From assembly GCA_025937035.1 (NCBI GenBank), contig JAICSG010000237.1:1-6526 (forward strand): a stretch of DNA of 6,526 nt, in the 5' to 3' direction. Of the stretch, positions 1 to 5,725 are shown in pieces (positions within the stretch are counted from its first letter, which is position 1; each line of letters starts with the position of its first letter). The stretch is from Thermoanaerobaculia bacterium. Lineage in GTDB: Bacteria > Acidobacteriota > Thermoanaerobaculia > Multivoradales > UBA5704. A program made the translations under genes and the position numbers. Under the pieces are notes generated by a model. That model worked only from the letters and a program-made list of their open reading frames with translations. It made no database searches and had not been told where the DNA came from.

Positions 1-3
1 AAA

Positions 4-19
4 GCCGGCTAAAGCCGGC
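4..19 (-). terminator. Hairpin resembling an intrinsic terminator
   Basis: Two copies of the palindromic hexamer GCCGGC (4-9 and 14-19) flank a TAAA loop, giving a perfect 6-bp GC stem. Read on the minus strand, the stem is followed by TTT before the window ends, the pattern of a rho-independent terminator. It could end transcription of the phospholipase D-like gene, whose stop lies about 230 bp upstream on that strand, or it could serve a gene beyond the left edge. The T-tract cannot be judged because the window cuts it. On the plus strand the first codons read AAA GCC GGC TAA, so the tail of an unseen gene here is also possible. Confidence 0.4.
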
Positions 20-65
20 CCCAAAACACAACGATTTTCTGAGAGGGTGTCTGGGAGGGCATTTC

Positions 66-202
66 CATTGTAGAGACGCCCGTGGGGCTTCTCCAAGGCG
101 GAGAGGATGATCCGATTGGCCCACAGTGCGCCCGCAGAGCGTCCGGGAGAATTCAGCCGATGTTGCCGCTCCAGAGACGCCCCACGGGACGTCTCTACAG
201 TG
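66..202. repeat. REPIN/MITE-like palindromic element, 137 bp
   Basis: The left arm (66-93) and the right arm (174-202) are inverted copies of each other, matching at 26 of 29 aligned positions with two mismatches and one single-base gap. Both contain GTAGAGACG followed by CCCGTGGGGC and end in TCTC. Each arm is itself an imperfect hairpin; in the right arm AGAGACG pairs with CGTCTCT. The arms enclose about 80 bp of unrelated sequence. Two self-complementary units in inverted orientation is the architecture of a REPIN (a doublet of repetitive extragenic palindromes) or a very small non-autonomous transposon. No target-site duplication is evident on its flanks. It lies downstream of the phospholipase D-like gene, where its hairpins could also protect or end that transcript. 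Confidence 0.65.
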
Positions 203-230
203 GGGCCAGACGGAATCGGCTCTTTCATAC

Positions 231-243
231 CCGGGCGCCCCGG
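231..243 (-). terminator. GC hairpin just after the PLD-like gene (weak)
   Basis: On the minus strand CCGGG-GCG-CCCGG forms a 5-bp stem starting about 7 bp after the stop codon of the phospholipase D-like gene. No run of T follows, so it is at best a weak or rho-assisted terminator or an mRNA 3'-end stabiliser. In GC-rich DNA a stem this short can arise by chance. Confidence 0.2.
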
Positions 244-250
244 CCGCACC

Positions 251-2152
251 CTATTTGATGAACAACGCCCGCTCGTTGAACTTCGCCATCCCCTTCTTGT
301 AGTAGCCCTCCCACCAGCGCGGCCCGGGATCGCCGGGGGACTGGAGCTGCAAGGGCTTGTTCTTGGGCGCCGCCTTCGTCTTCGGCGCCGCCTTGGCGCC
401 TGCCTTCGGCGGCTTGGCGTTCTTGAGGGCGGCGCGGAAGCCGAAGTGATCGATCAGGCGGATCGCCTCGACGCCGTACATCACGGCGATCGATCGATCA
501 TAGATGCCGATCAGATTGTCGCCGTTCTGCTGCTCGCCGCCCGCCGCCAGGTTGGAGGAGCCGGTGAAGACGGCCGGGTTGGCGCCGTTGAAATCCACCA
601 CCACGAATTTGTTGTGGATCACCTGGCCGGGGCCGCCGTCGGTCTCCTCGTTGAACGGCGGCGGCACGTTGTCCTTGAGGAAGGCGAACGGCACCAGCAC
701 CTGCTGGCCGTCCGGCTTGCTCACGGTGACGCCGGTCGTCTGCCCGTCATCCTCCGACGCGGTCCCCTTCTTGCCGTCCGTCGCCGCGAGGTTCTGGGTC
801 ATGCCGTACCAGAAGAGATCCGGATTCTTCGCCTGCTCCTGGCTGAGCTGGGTCATCACCGAGCCGCCGCCGCCGAGCTCCATCACCGCGAACAGCACCG
901 AGCTGCTGGCGCCGTCGATCGCCGCGGCGACCTTCTTCAGCGAGCAGAGATCGCCCGTCCGGGGCTTGGCGTGCGGCGAGAAGCAGAGATCGAACGGCGG
1001 CAGCCCCTCGCGGTCGGTGCGCGGCGTCCAGTCCTTCGCGAGATCGCATTTGGCGAACTCGGCGGCGGAGGTGGCCGCCTTCTGTTCTTTCCAGACCTCG
1101 TCGAACACCTTGGCGTAGCAGTCCGCCGTCGCGGGATCGTTGAAGACGAGGACGTTGTTGGCCTGCACGTAGAAGCCGCGGATCGAGAAGTTCGCCGAGC
1201 CGGTCAGCACCTTGATCGCCTTGCCGGTCTTGGCGTCGCGCTGGATCATCACCTTGTTGTGAGCGAAGCGGCTGAAGTGGCCACGCTTGACGTTCTTCGC
1301 TCCCGCCGAGGCGGTGAGCCGCTTGAGCACCCCCTCCTCCAGGATGTCGTTATTGAAGTTCTGCAGGGTCTTGGGGCTCTTGGGCGGAGTCTTCGCCTTC
1401 TGCTGGGCGTCGAAGCTCGCCTGCGCATTGTGCAGGGACGCGTCGTCCAGCCAGATGCGCAGGCGCGGACCCAGGGCTTCCAGCGCCTTGAGCACGTCCG
1501 GCTCGTCGAAGTCATAGGCGAAGACGTCGAGGCGGACGTTGGGCTTGGCCGCCTCGGCGAGAAACTGGAACAACAGCTTGCGCGCCGTGTAGCCCAGGAA
1601 CTCGTACTGATCCGCGAACGGCCTGGTGTCGAAGTCGAGCGTCTTGGGGAGCGCGCGGATGGGCTTGTTCTTGAACTTCTCGGCGTAGGCTTGCGATGAA
1701 ACGTAACTCCGCGTGAAGCCGATCTGAAGACTTTTATAATCGGACGGCACGAAGTCGAGGGTGACGGAAACCGCCGTGCCAGGCTTCAGCTTGGAGGACT
1801 GCGCGGAGGTGAAGAACATCGGCGTCACCGTGTAGGTCCAGGTCCCCGGCTGCGGCTGGGCGGGGAAGTGCTGCCAGCGGAACTTCTGGAACGGCGCCTG
1901 GTTGGAGTCGGTCCAGTTCTGCTGCCTCTGCTCGGGAGTCGAGTCGGAGTGCAGCCCGGTCTTGAGATTGAGCCGGTTCTTCAGCCATTCCGTGGTGCCG
2001 TCGGGCGCCTTGGCCTGCACCGCGAAGCCGGCGAACAGCGGCGTCACCAGATGCTGGTCGATGTCGAACGCGAGCAGCGCCGAGCCATCTCCCCGATAGG
2101 CCGTGATGGACACACCATTCTTGGATGAGGACTTGTGAAACTCGCTGGTCAT
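251..2152 (-). CDS. Phospholipase D-like (HKD) domain protein
   Basis: This 633-residue protein belongs to the phospholipase D superfamily, whose members cleave or transfer phosphodiester bonds through two HKD motifs. The second motif is canonical: H513-N-K515-x4-D520, then GSSN at 531-534. The first is H298-N-K300 with Asp at 306, one residue further from Lys than the usual HxKx4D, followed by GSANFS at 318-323. Residues about 12-140 form a separate N-terminal region that looks beta-rich. Residues 578-600 are a Lys/Ala/Pro linker, followed by a Trp/Tyr/Lys-rich end. There is no signal peptide or membrane segment, so a cytoplasmic site is inferred. The ATG at 2152 is chosen because GGGGAGG (2164-2170) precedes it by 11 bases; the reading frame stays open much further upstream but there antisense-overlaps the neighbouring kinase gene. 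The substrate (lipid, nucleic acid or other) cannot be told from sequence. Confidence 0.85.
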   Translation of the reverse strand: MTSEFHKSSSKNGVSITAYRGDGSALLAFDIDQHLVTPLFAGFAVQAKAPDGTTEWLKNRLNLKTGLHSDSTPEQRQQNWTDSNQAPFQKFRWQHFPAQPQPGTWTYTVTPMFFTSAQSSKLKPGTAVSVTLDFVPSDYKSLQIGFTRSYVSSQAYAEKFKNKPIRALPKTLDFDTRPFADQYEFLGYTARKLLFQFLAEAAKPNVRLDVFAYDFDEPDVLKALEALGPRLRIWLDDASLHNAQASFDAQQKAKTPPKSPKTLQNFNNDILEEGVLKRLTASAGAKNVKRGHFSRFAHNKVMIQRDAKTGKAIKVLTGSANFSIRGFYVQANNVLVFNDPATADCYAKVFDEVWKEQKAATSAAEFAKCDLAKDWTPRTDREGLPPFDLCFSPHAKPRTGDLCSLKKVAAAIDGASSSVLFAVMELGGGGSVMTQLSQEQAKNPDLFWYGMTQNLAATDGKKGTASEDDGQTTGVTVSKPDGQQVLVPFAFLKDNVPPPFNEETDGGPGQVIHNKFVVVDFNGANPAVFTGSSNLAAGGEQQNGDNLIGIYDRSIAVMYGVEAIRLIDHFGFRAALKNAKPPKAGAKAAPKTKAAPKNKPLQLQSPGDPGPRWWEGYYKKGMAKFNERALFIK

Positions 2153-2212
2153 TGGGATTTGCGCCTCCCCGGAAAACGTCCGGTGTAAGGGCTCATTGAG
2201 ACGATTGAAGCC
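2153..2212. promoter_or_regulatory. Shared divergent promoter region
   Basis: This 60-bp gap separates two divergently transcribed genes and so must supply at least part of both promoters. Toward the plus strand, TTGAGA (2196-2201) and TATTTT (2219-2224) are spaced by 17 bp, a plausible sigma-70 pair with 5/6 and 4/6 matches. This would start transcription near 2231, inside the annotated kinase frame. Toward the minus strand the Shine-Dalgarno GGGGAGG (2164-2170) of the phospholipase D-like gene is clear, but no convincing -35/-10 pair was found. Confidence 0.3.
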
Positions 2213-3142
2213 TTGCGTTATTTTAACACGGTGTCCGAGGCGAGAAGTTATCTGGAGAATCACCCCGCTCTCCTCGCCCGCGCCGAGAGAGCGGCCCTGA
2301 AGGTGGCCCGCGATTACCGCGTCCCCTTCACGGATCCCGTGATCCTGGCCTCGCGGAGCAATCTGCTCCTTCACCTGCGGCCCGCGCCGGTGGTGGCGCG
2401 GGTGGCCCTGGCCACCGCGATCCTGCGTCCGGACGTCCGGGAATTCCTCGCGCGTGAGGTGGCGGTGGCGGGGTTCCTCGCCATGCGGGGGGCGAGAGCC
2501 GTGCCTCCCAGCCAGGAGATCCCTCCCGGGCCGCACGAGATGCGCGGCCAGGTCATGAGCTTCTGGCGGTTCGTGGAGCCCGCTCCAGACCGCCAGCCGT
2601 CCGTCGCCGCGGCGGCGGAGGCGTTGCAAGAGCTGCATGGGGCTTTGCGCGATTTTCCCGGCGAGCTGCCGTATCTGCCCCCACCGCTCGTCGAGATCCC
2701 CCGCCTGCTCGACCGGATCGAGCGCCGGGGCGATGTGCCCGCTTCCGATCTCGCCCTCCTCCGGGAGGCCTGGGAGCGGCTGGCGCCGGTCCTGCGCTCT
2801 CCCGCCCGGCCGGTCCAGGCGCTGCACGGCGACGCCCATCTGCGGAACCTGATCCCCACCGCCGGCGGCCTGCTGTGGAACGACTTCGAGGACACCTGCT
2901 CCGGCCCGGTCGAATGGGACCTTGCCTGCTTCTGCTGGCCGCTTTCCGAGGGCCGGGAGGCGGCCCTGGCGGCCTACGGCGCCGGCGCGCCTACCCTGGA
3001 GGATCTGGCCCCCTGGCTCGCAGCGCGGGAGCTCCAGGGCACGGTCTGGCTGGCCGCGATGGCCCCGCTCTTCCCCGACCGCCGCGCCCGCGCCGAAGAG
3101 ATGCTCGCCCGCTGGCGCCGTGGAGGCGGGCACTTGGGATGA
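2213..3142 (+). CDS. Aminoglycoside-phosphotransferase (APH) family kinase
   Basis: This protein of up to 309 residues shows the kinase signatures of the APH/choline kinase family: the catalytic loop H205-G-D207-x4-N212 (HGDAHLRN) and the metal-binding loop N223-D224-F225-E226-D227, followed by GPVEWDLA around 231-238. The N-terminal half (about 25-110) fits the ATP-binding lobe. Family members phosphorylate aminoglycosides, choline, homoserine, fructosamine or other small molecules with ATP; the substrate here is not evident, and resistance should not be assumed. The only standard start after the in-frame stop at 2186 is TTG at 2213, with no good ribosome-binding site. GTG at 2231 is an alternative that would coincide with a predicted transcription start (a leaderless mRNA). 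It is divergent from the phospholipase D-like gene, with a 60-bp gap. The stop is TGA. Confidence 0.85.
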   Translation: MRYFNTVSEARSYLENHPALLARAERAALKVARDYRVPFTDPVILASRSNLLLHLRPAPVVARVALATAILRPDVREFLAREVAVAGFLAMRGARAVPPSQEIPPGPHEMRGQVMSFWRFVEPAPDRQPSVAAAAEALQELHGALRDFPGELPYLPPPLVEIPRLLDRIERRGDVPASDLALLREAWERLAPVLRSPARPVQALHGDAHLRNLIPTAGGLLWNDFEDTCSGPVEWDLACFCWPLSEGREAALAAYGAGAPTLEDLAPWLAARELQGTVWLAAMAPLFPDRRARAEEMLARWRRGGGHLG

Positions 3143-3350
3143 TCCTTGCATATTCCGGGGTCCCCCTTCCGCGCGAGGGGTGGTACTATTCCCATGTAGG
3201 ACGTCCGGGTGATTCAGAACGAAGACTCCGATACCAGATCCGATTCGTCGTCAAGCGATCTTGGACCGCCCGTACGGTACGCAGGAAAGAAGTCAGGTAT
3301 TCACAGGGTCGGTACGACCGAATCGGACGAAGGTCCAGAAGGAGTCTCGC
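3143..3350 (+). promoter_or_regulatory. Promoter and long 5' leader of the RRM gene
   Basis: This 208-bp non-coding stretch lies between the kinase and the RNA-binding protein gene. TGGTACTAT (3181-3189) resembles an extended -10 element (TG, one base, TACTAT), though no good -35 lies at the right distance. If used, transcription would start near 3196 and leave a leader of about 155 bases. The ribosome-binding site AGAAGGAG (3337-3344) sits 6 bases before ATG 3351. Frames crossing the region are open but lack coding character. Confidence 0.4.
3239..3327 (+). ncRNA. Candidate structured 5' leader RNA
   Basis: TCCGATTCG (3239-3247) is perfectly complementary to CGAATCGGA (3319-3327), and pairing continues for four more pairs (3248-3251 with 3314-3317) past a single bulged C at 3318. 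The stem of about 13 bp encloses a 62-base interior. The interior holds the palindrome CCGTACGG (3270-3277), and CGGTACG occurs at 3275-3281 and again at 3310-3316. An alternative local hairpin, GGTCG-GTA-CGACC (3307-3319), competes with the long stem, so two mutually exclusive folds are possible. The structure ends 9 bases before the Shine-Dalgarno of the RRM gene. It matches no riboswitch class that I recognise. Confidence 0.35.
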
Positions 3351-3722
3351 ATGGGTAGAAAGCTCTACGTCGGAAACCTGCCTTACAACCTCAGGGACAG
3401 CGATCTGCAGGATCTCTTCGCGGCCCACGGCACCGTGGATTCCGCGCAGGTGATCATGGATCGCGACACCGGTCGCTCCAAGGGTTTCGGCTTTGTGGAG
3501 ATGAGCAGCGACCAGGAGGCGCAGGCCGCCATCTCGGCGCTCAACGGGCGCGACGTCGATGGCCGCAACCTCACCGTGAACGAGGCTCGTCCTCGTGAGG
3601 AGGGTGGCGGTGGCGGTGGCGGCCGTGGCCGTGGCGGCTACGGCGGCGGCGGTGGTGGTGGCCGTGGTGGCTACGGCGGCGGCGGTGGCCGCGGCGGCTA
3701 CGGCGGACACGGCGGGTACTAG
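3351..3722 (+). CDS. Small RNA-binding protein, RRM plus Gly/Arg-rich tail
   Basis: This 123-residue protein carries one RNA recognition motif. RNP2 is LYVGNL at 5-10 and RNP1 is KGFGFVEM at 44-51, with aromatic residues Tyr6, Phe46 and Phe48 in the positions that stack on RNA bases. The RRM spans about 3-80. Residues 85-123 are a low-complexity tail of Gly with RGGY and RGRGG units, like the tails of cyanobacterial Rbp proteins and eukaryotic glycine-rich RNA-binding proteins. Such proteins bind single-stranded RNA in the cytoplasm and are often cold- or stress-responsive in bacteria; the specific targets here are unknown. ATG 3351 is chosen over an open upstream extension because AGAAGGAG lies 6 bases before it and the RRM begins immediately after. 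dctA starts 43 bp downstream on the same strand. Confidence 0.93.
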   Translation: MGRKLYVGNLPYNLRDSDLQDLFAAHGTVDSAQVIMDRDTGRSKGFGFVEMSSDQEAQAAISALNGRDVDGRNLTVNEARPREEGGGGGGGRGRGGYGGGGGGGRGGYGGGGGRGGYGGHGGY

Positions 3723-3752
3723 AGCCCGACGGAGAGGGGGCCCTCCAGGGCT
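3723..3752 (+). terminator. Hairpin between the RRM gene and dctA
   Basis: AGCCC (3723-3727) pairs with GGGCT (3748-3752), and inside it GGAG (3731-3734) pairs with CTCC (3743-3746), so a two-part stem begins right at the stop codon of the RRM gene. There is no T-tract after it. It may be a weak terminator, an attenuator that lowers read-through into dctA, or a 3'-end stabiliser. Confidence 0.3.
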
Positions 3753-3765
3753 GCCCGCCCAGCCG

Positions 3766-5079
3766 ATGAAGAGGCTCGTCCACAGCCTTTATCTGCAGGT
3801 TCTGGTCGCGGTGGCCCTCGGGGCCCTCCTCGGCGTTCTCAACCCCTCGCTCGGCGCGGCCATGAAGCCGCTGGGCGACGGCTTCATCAAGCTGGTCAAG
3901 ATGCTGATCGCGCCCATCGTCTTCACGACGGTGGTCACCGGCATCGCCAAGATGGGGGATCTGCGGCGGGTCGGACGGATCGGCCTCAAAGGGATCGTCT
4001 ATTTTGAAATTTTGACCACGTTCGCGCTCGCCATCGGCCTCCTGGTCGCCAAGATCCTGCGGCCGGGCGCCGGGATGAACGTCGATCCGGCGGCGCTCGA
4101 CGCCAGCGCCATCGCCAGCTACACCTCCTCGGGGCGCGCGCTCAACACCACCGAGTTCCTGCTCAACATCATCCCCAAGGATGTGGCGGACGCCTTCGCG
4201 CGCGGCGACATCCTCCAGGTCCTGCTCTTCTCGATCCTCTTCGGCATGGCGCTCGCGGCCTTCAAGGCTGAAGGGTCGCTCGTGCTGCGCTTCTTCGACG
4301 AGCTCTCGCACGTGCTCTTCCGCATCGTGGCGATCGTCATGCGGCTGGCGCCGCTGGGCGCGTTCGGCGCCATGGCGTTCACGGTGGGCAAGTACGGAAT
4401 CAGGAGCCTGCTCAGCCTCGGCGAGCTGATGGCAACCTTTTACGCCACCAGCCTGCTCTTCGTGCTGATCGTCCTGGGCCTGGTGATGCATTGGGCGGGC
4501 CTCAGCATCCTCCGCTTCCTGCGCTACATCCGCGAGGAGATCCTGATCGTCCTCGGCACCTCCTCCTCGGAGTCGGCGCTGCCCTTGCTGATGCGCAAGA
4601 TGGAGCGGCTCGGCTGCCCGGAGTCGGTGGTGGGCCTGCTCGTGCCGATGGGATATTCGTTCAATCTCGACGGCACCTCGATCTATCTCACCCTCGCGAC
4701 CCTGTTCATCGCGCAGGCCACGAACACGCCGATCACGCTCGGGCAGGAGCTGGAGATCCTGGCCGTGCTGCTCCTCACCTCGAAGGGGGCGGCGGCGGTG
4801 ACCGGCGGCGGCTTCATCACGCTCGCGGCCACCCTCTCGGCCGTGGGGCACATCCCGGTGGCCGGCCTCGCCCTGCTGCTCGGTATCGACCGCTTCATGT
4901 CCGAGGCGCGGGCGATCACCAATCTGATCGGCAACGGCGTCGCCACCGTGGCGGTCTCGCGCTGGGAAGGCGAGCTCGATCCGGAGCGCGCCCGCCGGGT
5001 GCTCGCCGGCGTGGCGGAGGTGGAAGAGGAAGAGTACGCGGAAGGGCACGTCGAGGCCGTGCCGGCCGTGCCCGAGTAG
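3766..5079 (+). CDS. dctA: C4-dicarboxylate:cation symporter DctA
   Basis: This 437-residue inner-membrane carrier of the DAACS (glutamate transporter-like) family takes up succinate, fumarate and malate with protons or sodium. It aligns along its whole length with E. coli DctA from memory, including [18 protein letters not shown] (33-50), the re-entrant hairpin 1 serine motif [10 protein letters not shown] (264-273), the unwound TM7 motif [10 protein letters not shown] (298-307), [12 protein letters not shown] (339-350) and [20 protein letters not shown] (375-394). Arg382 and Asn386 match the substrate-binding Arg and Asn of GltPh. Ser379 stands where aspartate transporters have the amino-group-binding Asp, which supports dicarboxylates over amino acids. 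The end (418-437) is an acidic tail. ATG 3766 begins the conserved N-terminus, although no clear Shine-Dalgarno precedes it; the nearest purine run is at 3729-3740. It is convergent with the GH19 gene, with a 4-bp gap. Confidence 0.93.
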   Translation: MKRLVHSLYLQVLVAVALGALLGVLNPSLGAAMKPLGDGFIKLVKMLIAPIVFTTVVTGIAKMGDLRRVGRIGLKGIVYFEILTTFALAIGLLVAKILRPGAGMNVDPAALDASAIASYTSSGRALNTTEFLLNIIPKDVADAFARGDILQVLLFSILFGMALAAFKAEGSLVLRFFDELSHVLFRIVAIVMRLAPLGAFGAMAFTVGKYGIRSLLSLGELMATFYATSLLFVLIVLGLVMHWAGLSILRFLRYIREEILIVLGTSSSESALPLLMRKMERLGCPESVVGLLVPMGYSFNLDGTSIYLTLATLFIAQATNTPITLGQELEILAVLLLTSKGAAAVTGGGFITLAATLSAVGHIPVAGLALLLGIDRFMSEARAITNLIGNGVATVAVSRWEGELDPERARRVLAGVAEVEEEEYAEGHVEAVPAVPE

Positions 5080-5083
5080 CCTC

Positions 5084-5689
5084 TCAGGCGATGAGGCTGT
5101 TGGTGAGCACGGTCTCGAAGCTCACGGCGTAGCCCTTGATCAGATCCGTCTTGTCGAGCCCGTTGATGATCCTCCGCGCGTTGCGGTAGTCGGCGCCGCC
5201 GGCCTTGATGTAGTCCGCGAGCTTCTTGCCGGTGAAGCTCCCCATCCGCATGCCGTAGGACATGATGCGGTAGGCCACGTTCGGGTGCAGGGCATACTCG
5301 GGATGGAGCACCAGGTCGTCATCTCCCGTGAGGCCGAGGTTGGTGCTCATCTTCTGGTAGTTGGCGCGGCCGGTGATCTGGACGTAGCCGCGGCCGCGGA
5401 AAGTGTAGCCGTCCCCCTTCACCGTGTTGCCGAGCTGCTTGCCGAGGCTCGTCCCCGCGTCGTATTTGTCGAAATAGGACTTCGCCCCCTTCTCCGTGAT
5501 CGGCTGGAAGGTGTCCGCGCACTCGTGCTTGACCGTCGCCAGCATGTAGGCGGCCCAGCGCAGGTCGTTGACGTCGTTGTCGATCTCGATGTAGCCCAGG
5601 AGGTTGTCGAGACCCGAGACCTGGAGCTGCGAGAGCTTGCCGTAGATCGAGCGATAGCCATTGAAAAAACTGGTGTGATTGAATTTCAT
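5084..5689 (-). CDS. GH19 chitinase/endolysin-like glycan hydrolase
   Basis: This 201-residue protein resembles the glycoside hydrolase 19 / lysozyme-like fold used by chitinases and many phage endolysins, which cut chitin or the glycan strand of peptidoglycan. Signatures are VKHECADTFQPITE (53-66), with His55-Glu56 in the place of the family's general-acid Glu and Glu66 a possible partner, and RGRGYVQITGRANY (98-111), the conserved substrate-cleft motif. ARRIINGLDKTDLIKGYAVSF (171-191) fits the C-terminal helices seen in endolysins. There is no signal peptide and no wall-binding domain. ATG 5689 is chosen because GGGAGG (5696-5701) sits 6 bases upstream; the longer frame from 5710 would run through that site. 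It follows the lipoprotein gene on the same strand with a 36-bp gap, so co-transcription is likely. It may be a domesticated phage lysin or an effector. Confidence 0.82.
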   Translation of the reverse strand: MKFNHTSFFNGYRSIYGKLSQLQVSGLDNLLGYIEIDNDVNDLRWAAYMLATVKHECADTFQPITEKGAKSYFDKYDAGTSLGKQLGNTVKGDGYTFRGRGYVQITGRANYQKMSTNLGLTGDDDLVLHPEYALHPNVAYRIMSYGMRMGSFTGKKLADYIKAGGADYRNARRIINGLDKTDLIKGYAVSFETVLTNSLIA

Positions 5690-5695
5690 CGTCCG

Positions 5696-5701
5696 CCTCC
5701 C
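5696..5701 (-). promoter_or_regulatory. Shine-Dalgarno that fixes the GH19 start
   Basis: On the minus strand GGGAGG is followed by CGGACG and then ATG at 5689. Its near-ideal strength and 6-base spacing settle the start codon and argue against the ATG seven codons further upstream, at 5710. Confidence 0.7.
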
Positions 5702-5725
5702 AGAATGCAACGTTTTCGCGGGCCA

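Noticed and set aside
107..1699. Long plus-strand open frame of 530 codons opposite the phospholipase D-like gene
   Set aside because: It is antisense to a gene with clear HKD motifs. Its Arg/Leu/Glu/Val-rich composition is what the reverse complement of GC-rich coding DNA gives, and no domain is visible.
2213..3142. Kinase considered as an aminoglycoside-resistance gene
   Set aside because: The APH fold covers many small-molecule kinases. There is no specific signature of a known resistance enzyme, and no mobile element beside it beyond a distant REPIN-like repeat.
2153..3151. N-terminal extension of the phospholipase D-like frame to 966 residues
   Set aside because: The extra 333 codons are antisense to the kinase gene, which has conserved catalytic motifs. 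A Shine-Dalgarno site and ATG at 2152 give a sensible start.
3261..3350. Thirty-codon extension of the RRM protein from a TTG start
   Set aside because: It lies in the structured leader, and the RRM fold begins right after ATG 3351, which has a strong Shine-Dalgarno at ideal spacing.
3600..3719. GGC/GGT repeat array considered as a CRISPR or other spaced repeat
   Set aside because: The repeats are short, contiguous and in frame, and encode the Gly-rich tail; there are no unique spacers.
3595..3765. Upstream extension of the DctA frame into the RRM gene
   Set aside because: The added 57 residues are Ala/Val repeats produced by reading the Gly-rich tail of the RRM gene in another frame. DctA similarity begins at ATG 3766.
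3571..5049. Minus-strand open frame of 492 codons opposite dctA
   Set aside because: Its product is a low-complexity Arg/His/Glu/Asp sequence, antisense to a full-length, strongly conserved DctA.
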